Shown here piece after piece: positions 44,406 through 52,262 of a stretch of 64,000 nucleotides of DNA (positions are counted from its first letter, which is position 1; each line of letters begins with the position of its first letter). A program made the translations under genes and the position numbers. The stretch is taken from assembly GCF_036067295.1 (NCBI RefSeq), contig NZ_CP107954.1:496001-560000 (forward strand). The letters are read 5' to 3'. The DNA comes from Kribbella sp. NBC_00382. GTDB taxonomy: Bacteria > Actinomycetota > Actinomycetes > Propionibacteriales > Kribbellaceae. The notes under the pieces are model-generated. The model saw nothing but the letters and a program-made list of their open reading frames with translations. It did not search any database and was not told the DNA's origin.

Positions 44406-44520
44406 GCCCACCCCGCGACGTTTCAGGGGTTAACCCCGCAGATGGTGGGTGGCCCCATGAGATTCTCGGGGGGCAACCCGCCGTTTCAGGGGTTAACCCC
44501 TGAAACGTCGCGAGGTGGGC
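44406..44520 (-). repeat. 32-bp inverted repeat enclosing a 26-bp perfect palindrome
   Basis: Arms 44406-44437 and 44489-44520 match at 31 of 32 bases, with a 51-base loop. Bases 44482-44507 are also a perfect palindrome centred on GGTTAACC, so two alternative hairpins can form. The single arm difference is a G-U pair in the minus-strand RNA and an A-C mismatch on the plus strand. It lies 29 bases after the GntR stop and upstream of the oxidase. A minisatellite-like direct repeat, ACCCAACAGCCCC x2, lies nearby at 44344-44372. It may terminate the GntR message or act as a switch. Confidence 0.7.
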
Positions 44521-44549
44521 GAGGCTGAGCGCGGCGTTCGTAGTACCGG

Positions 44550-45251
44550 CTAGGGGCGGAGGGTGGCGCGGAAGCCGACGCGGTCGCCCCGGTAGAGGGA
44601 GCGGACCGCCTCGATCGGGCGGCCGGCGGTGTCGCGGCTGGTGCGGTGGAGGAGCAGCATCGGGAGGGACTGGGTCGCCTTCAGGAGATCAGCCTCGCGC
44701 GGGGTGGCGATGACCGTCTCGACCAGCTCCTCGCCTTCGCCGAAGCGGACGCCGAGCTCGTCGGTCAGGCAGCGATACAGCGAGCCCTCCGGCTTGAGGA
44801 CGTCGCGCAAGGTCGGGAAACGCGCCACTGACATGTACGTCGTCTCCAGCCCGATCGGCTGACCATCGGCGAGCAGCACTCGCTCCAGCAAGTGGACCGG
44901 ATCGCCGACCGCGATCCCGAGCTGCTCGGCCAGCGACTCGTCCGCCTCGATCTGCTCGAAGGCGACCAGGTCGCGCCCGGGCTCCTGCCCCTGCGCCCGC
45001 AACGCCTCCGTGTAACTCACCAGCGCCAGCGGCTGGATCAGCTTCGGGGTCGCCACGAACGTCCCCTGCCCCTGGCGCGCACGTAGCCGGCCGTCCGCGA
45101 TCAGCTCCCGGATCGCCTGCCGCATCGTCCACCGGGAGACGCCGAACTCCTTCGCCAGCGTCCGCTCCGGCGGCAACGCGGCGCCCTCACCGAGCCGTTC
45201 GAGCAGCTCGACGAGCCGGGTCTTGACGGCGAAATGCAGCGGCACGGTCAC
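44550..45251 (-). CDS. GntR/HutC-family regulator (PhnF-like)
   Basis: 233-residue regulator with an N-terminal winged helix (LPPERTLAKEFGVSRWTMRQAIREL) and a C-terminal UTRA ligand domain (PVHLLERVLLADGQPIGLETTYM). This is the HutC/PhnF type that responds to small metabolites. GTG 45251 is the probable start, with GTG 45245 as an alternative; the longer Arg-rich upstream frame is implausible. It lies directly upstream of the aminophosphonate operon on the same strand and is its likely repressor. Confidence 0.85.
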   Translation of the reverse strand: MTVPLHFAVKTRLVELLERLGEGAALPPERTLAKEFGVSRWTMRQAIRELIADGRLRARQGQGTFVATPKLIQPLALVSYTEALRAQGQEPGRDLVAFEQIEADESLAEQLGIAVGDPVHLLERVLLADGQPIGLETTYMSVARFPTLRDVLKPEGSLYRCLTDELGVRFGEGEELVETVIATPREADLLKATQSLPMLLLHRTSRDTAGRPIEAVRSLYRGDRVGFRATLRP

Positions 45252-45273
45252 CCGCCCGACGATATCCGAGCTT

Positions 45274-45365
45274 GCGGCGGTACCGGGAAAGCTGCGGCGG
45301 AGGTACTGGAAAGCAACGGCCGCGCGGCGGAGGTACCGGCTGCGGCGGAAGTACCGGGAAAAGCT
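45274..45365. repeat. Four imperfect direct repeats upstream of the GntR gene
   Basis: Copies begin at 45274, 45294, 45324 and 45342, with core GCGGCGGARGTACYGG (the first copy lacks ARG). The block lies between the GntR start and the DUF5302 terminator. Spacing of 20, 30 and 18 bases is irregular, so it is not a CRISPR. It may be a regulatory array or simple slippage. Confidence 0.5.
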
Positions 45366-45366
45366 A

Positions 45367-45392
45367 GAGCCCCGGGCGGCAACCCGGGGCTC
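45367..45392 (-). terminator. Terminator after the DUF5302-like gene
   Basis: GAGCCCCGGG and CCCGGGGCTC form a perfect 10-bp stem around CGGCAA. On the minus strand it lies 25 bases after the stop of the small protein (45418). Confidence 0.7.
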
Positions 45393-45417
45393 GAGGTGGA
45401 TGGATGGGCGGCGGAAT

Positions 45418-45597
45418 TCAGCTGCCGGACTTGCGCCGGAACTGGCGCTTCTGCTTGTCGTTGTGCGCCTCGCCAACACCCTCGTGCCGCGGCCCACTGC
45501 CGGGGTGCGAGTCGTGCTGCTGGTTCTTCTTGGCGAGTGCCTCGCGGAACTTCTTCTGCAGATCGTCCTTGGCCGGCTCGCTGGGCGTGTCGCTCAT
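45418..45597 (-). CDS. Small DUF5302-like protein
   Basis: 59 residues, starting MSDTPSEPAKDDLQKKFREA and ending KRQFRRKSGS. The charged first half with KFREAL, the His-rich middle and the FRRKSG tail match from memory the small actinobacterial DUF5302 family. ATG 45597 is preceded by AAGGAG six bases away. It has its own terminator. Function unknown; highly charged and probably soluble. It is easy to overlook because of its size. Confidence 0.8.
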   Translation of the reverse strand: MSDTPSEPAKDDLQKKFREALAKKNQQHDSHPGSGPRHEGVGEAHNDKQKRQFRRKSGS

Positions 45598-45763
45598 ACC
45601 GTCTCCTTCAAACCGTCAGGCAATCAACCTCTAGCTAACCAATTGTGCCTACCCGCACGCCACCGATTATCAGCGGCCCCCATCTCAGCCCCCGAAAATG
45701 CCTCCGACCCGCCTCCGGCCGGCTGTTAGCGTCGCGACGACGCAACGGCGAAGGGGACGGTTC

Positions 45764-46411
45764 ATGGTCAGCACGGAAGCACTCGTCGGGATCGCGCTGG
45801 TCGAGCTCGGCCTGGTCGTCATCCCCGGCCCGAACATGATCTACCTCGTCTCGCGTTCCGTCGTCCAAGGCCGCCGCGCCGGGCTCACCTCACTCGCCGG
45901 CGTCGGGGTCGGCTTCCTCGCGTACCTGCTCGCCGCATCCGCCGGGCTGGCGACGCTCTTCGCGCTCGTACCGGAGATCTATCTGACCCTGAAGCTGGCC
46001 GGCGCCGCGTACCTGCTCTGGCTCGCCTGGAACGCCCTCCGCCCCGGCGGCAGCTCAGCCTTCACGCCTTCCGAACTGACTCCGGATCGCCCGCGCAAGC
46101 TCTTCGGCATGGGCCTGCTGACCTGCCTGCTTAACCCGAAGATCGCGATCCTCTACATCTCGCTGCTCCCCCAGTTCGTCGACCCGTCCCGCGGCCACGT
46201 CGGCACCCAGAGCCTTCTCCTCGGCCTGACCCAACTGGCGGTCGGCGTCGCGGTGAACGCGATCTTCGTCATCACCGCCGGCTCGGTGGCAGCCTTCTTC
46301 AGCCGCAAACCCCTCTGGTCCCGCATCCACCGCTACCTGACCGGTACTGCGCTAGCCGTCTTCGCCGTGAAGCTCGCCACAGACCGCGCGCAACCCATCG
46401 CCGCTCCGTAG
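45764..46411 (+). CDS. LysE/RhtB-family amino-acid exporter
   Basis: 215-residue membrane protein with about six helices. The family start LVVIPGPNMIYLVSRSVVQGRRAGL and the later GMGLLTCLLNPKIAILYISLLPQFV are diagnostic. It probably exports an amino acid or a homoserine-like compound. ATG 45764 follows AAGGGGA. The gene is divergent from the DUF5302-like gene with 166 bases between. Confidence 0.88.
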   Translation: MVSTEALVGIALVELGLVVIPGPNMIYLVSRSVVQGRRAGLTSLAGVGVGFLAYLLAASAGLATLFALVPEIYLTLKLAGAAYLLWLAWNALRPGGSSAFTPSELTPDRPRKLFGMGLLTCLLNPKIAILYISLLPQFVDPSRGHVGTQSLLLGLTQLAVGVAVNAIFVITAGSVAAFFSRKPLWSRIHRYLTGTALAVFAVKLATDRAQPIAAP

Positions 46412-46486
46412 CCCCCGCGATACCGCCCGCAGTCACCAAGGCCCCACCCTCACGCCCAGCCACCGCGCGGGCACAAACCCCTGCAT

Positions 46487-46500
46487 CTCAAGCGCTTGAG
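46487..46500. promoter_or_regulatory. 14-bp palindrome in the 46412-46702 intergenic
   Basis: CTCAAGCGCTTGAG is perfect and follows the LysE stop by 75 bases. It shares the TCAAGC/GCTTGA theme with sites at 22187 and 54613. Its place between two convergent genes makes an operator role less likely; a terminator or protein-binding site are both possible. Confidence 0.3.
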
Positions 46501-46653
46501 CCCCGCGCCCGCCGTTTGGCCCCCCACGTACATTTATTGATACGGCCCCCGGACCACCGGTACACCCCGATCGCCCCACTCAGCGCAGCGATCCCCACCG
46601 GCCCAACGCTCCGCCGCGCCGCCCACCACCCCCGCGTGGTCCCCCTGACAGGT

Positions 46654-46692
46654 CAGGGTGCCGGTGATCCCCATCCCCTGCCCGGCACCCTG
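46654..46692 (-). terminator. Hairpin downstream of the methyltransferase gene
   Basis: CAGGGTGCCGG (46654-46664) and CCGGCACCCTG (46682-46692) pair perfectly around 17 bases. It lies 10 bases beyond the stop of the minus-strand methyltransferase (46703). Little else is visible in 46412-46702 apart from a palindrome at 46487. Confidence 0.6.
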
Positions 46693-46702
46693 GCCGCTCC
46701 AC

Positions 46703-47422
46703 CTACCTGGCGATGAAGACCCACTCGAGCCCCGGCCGATCCGGCGCATCCCGTACTTCGTCAACCGCGAACCCGGCCCGCGCCAGCGACTCCTCGATCT
46801 CCTCCCGGGACCGAAACCGCAACGTCGACTCCGACGTCAACGTGGTCCCGTCGCTCGCAAAAACGTAGGTCCCCCTGAACGTCACCAACGGCAACTCGAC
46901 CGCCAGCAACTCGGTCCAGTTCTCCACCACCCCAACCCCAGGCAACTCAACCCGCTTGTAGGTCTCCTCCCGATTCCACCTCAACCAAGCCTCCCGCCCC
47001 GGATCCCTTGCCTCAAAGACAAACCGCCCACCCGGCGCCAACGCTTTCCGAACACCTTCCAGCGTCGCCACCCACTCCTCATCCCCCACAAACACCTGCG
47101 CCACATTCCCCGTCATCGCCGCCAACTCAACCTGCAACGGCGGCAGCGCCCCAGCATCCCCATGCACCCACCGAACCCGCTCAGCCCCCGCCTTCCCCCG
47201 AGCCACCTCCAACGAAGCCAACGCCGGATCCACCCCCACGACCTCGATCCCCCGCTTGGCAAGCATCAACGCAAAGACGCCAGTCCCACACCCCACATCC
47301 AGCACCCGCCGCGCCCCAAACTCCTCCACCATTCCCGCATAAGCCTCGAGATCACCCCGGCCCGGCTCCAACGCGTCATAGAGCTCAGCCAACCGAGGTA
47401 CCGCAAAAAGCGCATCAGCCAT
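46703..47422 (-). CDS. SAM-dependent class I methyltransferase
   Basis: 239 residues. Motif I is RRVLDVGCGTGVFALMLA, followed by IEVVGVDPALASLEVAR (motif II area). The rest has the UbiE/Methyltransf_25 outline with GGRFVFEARDP near the end of the fold. ATG 47422 begins MADALFAVPRLAELYDALEPG, a normal start. The acceptor is unknown. No operon partners. A remnant antitoxin begins 46 bases away on the other strand. Confidence 0.85.
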   Translation of the reverse strand: MADALFAVPRLAELYDALEPGRGDLEAYAGMVEEFGARRVLDVGCGTGVFALMLAKRGIEVVGVDPALASLEVARGKAGAERVRWVHGDAGALPPLQVELAAMTGNVAQVFVGDEEWVATLEGVRKALAPGGRFVFEARDPGREAWLRWNREETYKRVELPGVGVVENWTELLAVELPLVTFRGTYVFASDGTTLTSESTLRFRSREEIEESLARAGFAVDEVRDAPDRPGLEWVFIAR

Positions 47423-47467
47423 ACGCCGGACCCTAGGTAGATCCACCCCAGAAATCCCACCGATTAA

Positions 47468-47620
47468 TCGCAAGGTTCGAGGTCGAGGCTTGAAGCCGCG
47501 CTGCGCAAGGAGCGGGCCGCAGCGATGCGTCGCGCTGTCCTGCGGATGCCGCTCGGCGAACCGGACGGCATCGACATCGCCGCCGAGATCGCCCGCGACC
47601 GCGAGGACGACGGCCGATGA
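47468..47620 (+). pseudogene. Truncated antitoxin remnant ahead of vapC
   Basis: This frame follows a stop at 47465 and ends with ERAAAMRRAVLRM, then ...AARDREDDGR-like acidic tail before TGA 47618-47620, which overlaps the vapC ATG as ATGA. The charged helical tail is typical of antitoxin C-termini, but no start codon or DNA-binding domain precedes it. An internal ATG at 47525 could give 31 residues. The toxin gene is therefore an orphan unless an antitoxin is encoded elsewhere. Confidence 0.45.
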
Positions 47621-48009
47621 TCTATCTCGACTCGGCCGCCATCGTGAAACTCGTCCACGCCGAGACGGAAACCCAGGCGCTGCGCGACTGGCTCGACGAA
47701 CGGGCGGACACCGGCTGGACGAGCTCGGTTCTGGCGGAGATCGAGTCATCGCGCGCGCTCGCCCGCCACGCCCCAGAAGCCGTCACCCGACTCCACCTGG
47801 TCCTCGACCTCATCGACTTGGTGGAACTGGACGCCAGCATTCGCATCCTCGCCCAGACGGTCAAACCAGCGATGGTACGGAGCCTGGACGCCATCCACCT
47901 GGCAACGGCTCTCCGCATCCGTTCCCAGCTCACCTCATTCGTCACCTACGACAAACGCCTAGCCGACGCCGCCCAGGCAGCCGGTCTGACCGTCGACATC
48001 CCGACCTGA
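47617..48009 (+). CDS. PIN-domain toxin (VapC-like)
   Basis: 130-residue PIN ribonuclease. The first acid is in MIYLDSAAIV, and the others lie in AEIESSRAL, SLDAIHLATA and FVTYDKRLADA, so all four catalytic acids are present. Such toxins cleave RNA, often tRNA. The antitoxin just upstream is truncated. The overlap ATGA with that remnant shows the original operon layout. The toxin itself looks intact. Confidence 0.88.
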   Translation: MIYLDSAAIVKLVHAETETQALRDWLDERADTGWTSSVLAEIESSRALARHAPEAVTRLHLVLDLIDLVELDASIRILAQTVKPAMVRSLDAIHLATALRIRSQLTSFVTYDKRLADAAQAAGLTVDIPT

Positions 48010-48026
48010 CACAGCAAGACCTAGCT

Positions 48027-48719
48027 TCAGTACTTCGACAGTAGAGCAGCACCTGCTCGGATGGCGTTCCAATCAGTAGCGCGTTGCCAGCTGCGAGCTC
48101 TCTGCAACCAACCTGACCGATCCTCGTGCTCACGGCGAAGCTGCTCGAGGTCAATCTCGACACCGACCAACGGAGAAGCTTCTACCTCTGCGATGCGGGC
48201 TGCCATCGCCGCCAGCAACTCCCGGTCGAACTCCTCGATCGCGGCAACGAACTGCCCGGCATCGACCGCCACGGTGCCTGTCCTCGGTACGGCAAACTTG
48301 TTCGGCTCCGGCATCTCCCAGTCGATCGTCACTTGGCCGTCGCGGCGGCTGAAACAGATCGCCGGACTGTCGCGCAGGTATCCCAGGTACAGCCAGTGGT
48401 CCGAGTACCAGTTCATCGCAGCGTCCGCCGCTTCCGACTCCACGTCATTCCAGCCAAGGGAATCGCCGCTGACGAAGCCGACCAGATCCTCGGGTACATC
48501 CTCAAGCAGCGCGGGAAGCAGCTGGAGCAGGTCCTCCCACAGCCGAACGACGTAGTAGTCGATGCCGGACCCATCGGCGTACTGGAGCAGCCGCAACTCA
48601 CCGACTTCGATCCAGTACCAGCCATCGGTCAGCCCGAACCAATGCAACCGAGGCGCCTCCCCACCCCAAACCCCAACCTCCGCCAACCCCCGAAACTCAA
48701 ACCCGAACCGGATCGACAC
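48027..48719 (-). CDS. DUF5984-like protein
   Basis: 230-residue acidic soluble protein. The N-terminal blocks FGFEFRGLAEVGVWGGE, LHWFGLTDGWYWIEVGELRLL and the later WYSDHWLYLGYLRDSPAI match from memory the actinobacterial DUF5984 family, whose role is unknown. Start is GTG 48719. It follows the small protein at 48723 by 3 bases on the same strand, so the two form one unit. This gene type often occurs near polymorphic-toxin or immunity genes, which is inference. Confidence 0.65.
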   Translation of the reverse strand: MSIRFGFEFRGLAEVGVWGGEAPRLHWFGLTDGWYWIEVGELRLLQYADGSGIDYYVVRLWEDLLQLLPALLEDVPEDLVGFVSGDSLGWNDVESEAADAAMNWYSDHWLYLGYLRDSPAICFSRRDGQVTIDWEMPEPNKFAVPRTGTVAVDAGQFVAAIEEFDRELLAAMAARIAEVEASPLVGVEIDLEQLRREHEDRSGWLQRARSWQRATDWNAIRAGAALLSKY

Positions 48720-48722
48720 CGG

Positions 48723-49004
48723 TCAATCATCCCGGGTGACGACAGCGAAGAAGTCGCGACACCAGAAGGCGAAGAACCCCTCGCCTTCTGCGACGCGGTA
48801 GCTGGTGTGCTCCAACTGGTGAGCATCAACGTCCCTGATGTCGATGACGTCCAGCTGTGCGGGTACGAAGTGTGGCCAGGACACCTGCAGGTCGACCACC
48901 CCCAAGAAGGTCACCTCCAGCCGCGACCGCCCATCCGCCGACTCGGTGTTCAACCTCAGCGTCTGCCCAGACTGCTCCTGGCAGACCCCAACGGTCTCGA
49001 TCAT
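48723..49004 (-). CDS. Small uncharacterised protein
   Basis: 93 residues beginning MIETVGVCQEQSGQTLRLN and ending GFFAFWCRDFFAVVTRDD. It is beta-rich and soluble, with no family I can name. ATG 49004 has GGAGG seven bases upstream, which decides the start. The DUF5984-like gene follows 3 bases after its stop. The pair could be an immunity-type or sensor unit, but this is only a guess. Confidence 0.6.
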   Translation of the reverse strand: MIETVGVCQEQSGQTLRLNTESADGRSRLEVTFLGVVDLQVSWPHFVPAQLDVIDIRDVDAHQLEHTSYRVAEGEGFFAFWCRDFFAVVTRDD

Positions 49005-49198
49005 CCGGAAACCTCCATGCCACCTGCGATCGGCCCTCCGCCCTGTACCAGGCAGGGCCGATGTTAATGCGGGCCGTCGATACCGGCGGTCGAGCCAACG
49101 CTCCTGCTGCCATCCGCAGTAGCCAGGCGTACGTTGCGAGATCGTGCCGGCCAGGTCTTCACGTCTCAGACGTTGAACGCGGACTCGCCCAGTCACGG

Positions 49199-50425
49199 TC
49201 AGCGCTTGTCGGCGTCACGCTCTCGGCGGGCCTGCTCGAAATCGGCGACATCCGACATCCACGGGCCATGCTGGTCGAGCGCGGCGCAGCCGCCGCTGAC
49301 GAAGGCGCGGACCAGGATCCGGTATTCGTCCAGCCCGTCGACCAGGCCGTACTCGACCCGGTGCTCCGGGGCCGACCCGCCGCCGGCCACGGTCGTGATC
49401 CGGGCGAGCGAGTTCGCGTAGAAGTGGAGCTGGAGTCCTTCGCCCTGCTCCTCGTTCTCGATGGTGAAGACCTCGTTGTCCGCGGCAGATCGACCGCCGA
49501 CGAACTCCCAGAACTCCGTGCTGGCCGGACGGGGACTGCCCGGGAGCCAGATCTCCTCGCCGTCCTTGTCGTCGGTGAAGATCAGCTTCGTACTCCCGGC
49601 AACGCCCTCATCCTCGAACAGCGTGCCCCTGGCACGCCCCGCGGCCTCCGAGCAGATCAGAAACTTCACGGTGGCCACCGCGTCGTCGACGAGCTCGGGG
49701 TGTGTACTGCGCACCGCCGCGTCGACCGTCGCCGCCATCCGGTCCCACGCACGTTTGTCCGTGGCACGCCCTCCCCGGCGCGGATCGCGACCGATCCGCA
49801 TCCCGACGCACGCTCGCTCCGCGGTGGCGATCACTCGCAGTACGTCGGGCAGCAGCGCCGGATCGACCGCCTCGGGACGGCGCCCAGGGATCGTCGCGCC
49901 GTGCAGGTACTGCCCCGTGTACTTCAAGATCGCCGCGTCGAGCGGAGCCAGCCTCACACCGCGCTCAGCGCGTCGACGGCTCGCGTCGTACTCCTGAACC
50001 CGAGCCCAGTCAGCCGTCTCCGTCGCCGAACCCATCGCGGCCCAGATCTGGCCGCGATCGAGCAGGTCGATGTCGGCACCGTGAGCGATCAGCTGGCCCC
50101 TGCTCCACCTGGTGCGTTGGAACAGTGCCTCGATGTCAGCAGGCGCGGCGAAGAGGATCGGATCCAGCAGCGCGACGGCAGCATCCTCGTCCAGCGGGCC
50201 CCGGGTACCGGCGGCGTCGCACAGCGGCAGGATCGCGCTCCACAGCAGCAGATGCCGCGCCAGATCGTCCCGGATCACCGCAAGGTGGGTGTCGTCGATC
50301 GGGAACGTGAAGGTGCGAGGGTCGTGGTTGGCATCGGCCCCGGCACCGAGTTCGATCCGCAGTACGCCGTCGTCCCGGACCACTTTCGGGATCCACCCAG
50401 AGCGGGCGAACACGACCTCTGTCAT
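49199..50425 (-). CDS. DUF6357-like protein
   Basis: 408-residue soluble protein that matches from memory the actinobacterial DUF6357 family: MTEVVFARSGWIPKVVRDDG and SAILPLCDAAGTRGPLDEDAA are typical. The last 125 residues (EIWLPGSPRP onwards, ending ALDQHGPWMSDVADFEQARR) resemble the protein encoded immediately upstream. ATG 50425 overlaps the stop of that gene as ATGA. Function unknown. The sequence 49005-49198 between this gene and the small one shows nothing else. Confidence 0.7.
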   Translation of the reverse strand: MTEVVFARSGWIPKVVRDDGVLRIELGAGADANHDPRTFTFPIDDTHLAVIRDDLARHLLLWSAILPLCDAAGTRGPLDEDAAVALLDPILFAAPADIEALFQRTRWSRGQLIAHGADIDLLDRGQIWAAMGSATETADWARVQEYDASRRRAERGVRLAPLDAAILKYTGQYLHGATIPGRRPEAVDPALLPDVLRVIATAERACVGMRIGRDPRRGGRATDKRAWDRMAATVDAAVRSTHPELVDDAVATVKFLICSEAAGRARGTLFEDEGVAGSTKLIFTDDKDGEEIWLPGSPRPASTEFWEFVGGRSAADNEVFTIENEEQGEGLQLHFYANSLARITTVAGGGSAPEHRVEYGLVDGLDEYRILVRAFVSGGCAALDQHGPWMSDVADFEQARRERDADKR

Positions 50426-51066
50426 GACCACCGTTCGAGTTCGGCGTCGAGGCGTGAATCCGTGCGCACCCAGACTTCGCCGTCGGCAGCCTCGGCCGGG
50501 GGGTCGCCTCGTTCGAGCCCGAGGAACTCGATCAGGACGAGCAGCGCGGCTCGTTCGGCTCGGTCGTCGTCGGCACCGTGCGAGTCGAAGAAGACGCACC
50601 ACTGATCGCTCGGGTCGACGATGCCCGAATCCGCCCAGATCCGGCCGATCTCTTCGAGGGCCGCGGTTTCGGTCGTGATCGTGGCGGCGCGGGCGGCCCC
50701 GCGAGCCTCCGGCGACGCGTCGAGGTCCGCCAGGTTCGAGAGCCACTGGCCGAAGTGGTCGAGACCCGCGTACCCGTTCTCGAAGAACAGCATCGCGCTC
50801 GGCGTGTAGCGATTGGGCCTGTCGATCTTGAGGTACTCGAGGTTCGCCCCCGAGCTCCGGGCGATCACCCCTTGACCACGCATCAGCACCAACCGCTCAC
50901 CCGCCGGTTCGTCGTCGATCGTGCAGGTGTCACCATCGCGCTCCCTGAAGAACGCGGAGAACGCCACATAGGCTTCCTGAGCGTCGGGTACGACGACCCG
51001 CTGATCGTTGCCGTCTCCGACACCGAAGACGAACTCTTTCGGGCCAGGGCTGTAAGGGCGAGCCAT
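50422..51066 (-). CDS. Protein paralogous to the C-terminal domain of its DUF6357-like neighbour
   Basis: 214 residues. Its middle (CTIDDEPAGERLVLMRG, then YAGLDHFGQWLSNLADLDAS) aligns by eye with the end of the DUF6357-like protein (FTIENEEQGEGLQLHFY, ALDQHGPWMSDVADFEQ). The remaining C-terminal part is unique. Start ATG 51066 follows GAGG; an upstream ATG at 51078 lacks it. The two genes are coupled by ATGA, which suggests a duplicated pair working together. Confidence 0.6.
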   Translation of the reverse strand: MARPYSPGPKEFVFGVGDGNDQRVVVPDAQEAYVAFSAFFRERDGDTCTIDDEPAGERLVLMRGQGVIARSSGANLEYLKIDRPNRYTPSAMLFFENGYAGLDHFGQWLSNLADLDASPEARGAARAATITTETAALEEIGRIWADSGIVDPSDQWCVFFDSHGADDDRAERAALLVLIEFLGLERGDPPAEAADGEVWVRTDSRLDAELERWS

Positions 51067-51101
51067 CGGTGTCCTCACTCGAATCCGTCGTACGAACGGA
51101 A

Positions 51102-51137
51102 AGGCTGGTCGGCGGCAATCACGTGCCGGACCAGCCT
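51102..51137 (-). terminator. Terminator after ychF
   Basis: AGGCTGGTC (51102-51110) and GACCAGCCT (51129-51137) pair perfectly around 18 bases. On the minus strand it follows the ychF stop (51152) by 14 bases and is followed by TTTCCGTTCG. Confidence 0.7.
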
Positions 51138-51151
51138 CTTGCCGCGCGGGG

Positions 51152-52228
51152 CTAGACGTTGAAGCGGAATTCCACGACGTCGCCGTCTGCCATGACGTAG
51201 TCCTTGCCTTCTATGCGGACCTTGCCGGCGGACTTGGCGGTGGCCATGTTGCCGGCTTCCATCAGGTCGGTGAAGGAGACGATCTCGGCTTTGATGAAGC
51301 CGCGTTGGAAGTCGGTGTGGATCACGCCGGCTGCCTCGGGGGCGGTGGCGCCCTTCTTGATGGTCCAGGCTCGGGATTCTTTGGGGCCTGCGGTGAGGTA
51401 GGTCTGCAGGCCTAGGGTTTCGAAGCCGACTCGGGCCAAGACGTCCAGGCCGGGCTCCTCGACACCCATCTCGTTGAGCATCTCGCGGGCTTCGGCCTCG
51501 TCGTCGAGCTCTACCAGTTCGGCCTCGAACTTGGCGTCCAGGAAGATCGCCTCGGCGGGGGCGACCAGGTCGCGCATGCTCTGCTTCAGGGTTTCGTCGG
51601 CGAGCTCGTCGGCGTCGCAGTTGAAGACGAAGATGTACGGCTTGGCCGTCATCAGCATCAGTTCGCGGATCGCGTCGCGGTCGACGTTGGTGGCGATGAT
51701 CGGCGTACCGGCCTCGAGGTGCTTCTGCGCCTCGCGGACCGCTTCGAGGACGGCGACGCTCTCCTTCTTCAGCCGGGCTTCCTTCTCCAGCCGCGGGATC
51801 GCCTTCTCCACGGTCTGCAGGTCGGCCAGGATCAGCTCGGTCTGGATCGTCGAGATGTCGTCGGCCGGTGAGACCTTGCCGTCGACGTGGGTGACGTCGT
51901 CGTCACGGAACACCCGGGTGACCTGGCAGATCGCGTCGCCCTCGCGGATGTGGCTGAGGAACTTGTTGCCCAGCCCCTCGCCCTCCGACGCGCCGCGGAC
52001 GATGCCGGCGATGTCGACGAACTGCACCGTCGCCGGGATCACCTTCGCCGAGTCGTACAACGTCGCCAGCTTCGCGAGCCGCGCGTCCGGTACGCCGACC
52101 ACCCCGACGTTGGGCTCGATCGTCGCGAACGGGTAGTTCGCCGCGAGCACGTTGTTCTTGGTCAGCGCGTTGAAGAGCGTGGACTTGCCCGCATTGGGGA
52201 GCCCGACGATTCCGATGGAGAGTGCCAC
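51152..52228 (-). CDS. ychF: YchF/OLA1-type P-loop ATPase
   Basis: 358-residue translation-associated ATPase of the Obg-like family. It begins ALSIGIVGLPNAGKSTLFNAL (Walker A) and has TKNNVLAANYPFATIEPN as switch. The specificity segment TNVDRD replaces NKxD, which fits adenine preference. The C-terminal TGS domain ends KDYVMADGDVVEFRFNV. I chose GTG 52228 over 52237 because it gives the family N-terminus. Role: ribosome-linked stress regulation. Confidence 0.93.
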   Translation of the reverse strand: MALSIGIVGLPNAGKSTLFNALTKNNVLAANYPFATIEPNVGVVGVPDARLAKLATLYDSAKVIPATVQFVDIAGIVRGASEGEGLGNKFLSHIREGDAICQVTRVFRDDDVTHVDGKVSPADDISTIQTELILADLQTVEKAIPRLEKEARLKKESVAVLEAVREAQKHLEAGTPIIATNVDRDAIRELMLMTAKPYIFVFNCDADELADETLKQSMRDLVAPAEAIFLDAKFEAELVELDDEAEAREMLNEMGVEEPGLDVLARVGFETLGLQTYLTAGPKESRAWTIKKGATAPEAAGVIHTDFQRGFIKAEIVSFTDLMEAGNMATAKSAGKVRIEGKDYVMADGDVVEFRFNV

Positions 52229-52262
52229 GGGCAGCAAGACTACGCGGCGTGGCCCACTCGAC

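Noticed and set aside
45274..45365. CRISPR-like direct repeats
   Set aside because: Only four imperfect units with irregular spacing and no unique spacers or cas genes.
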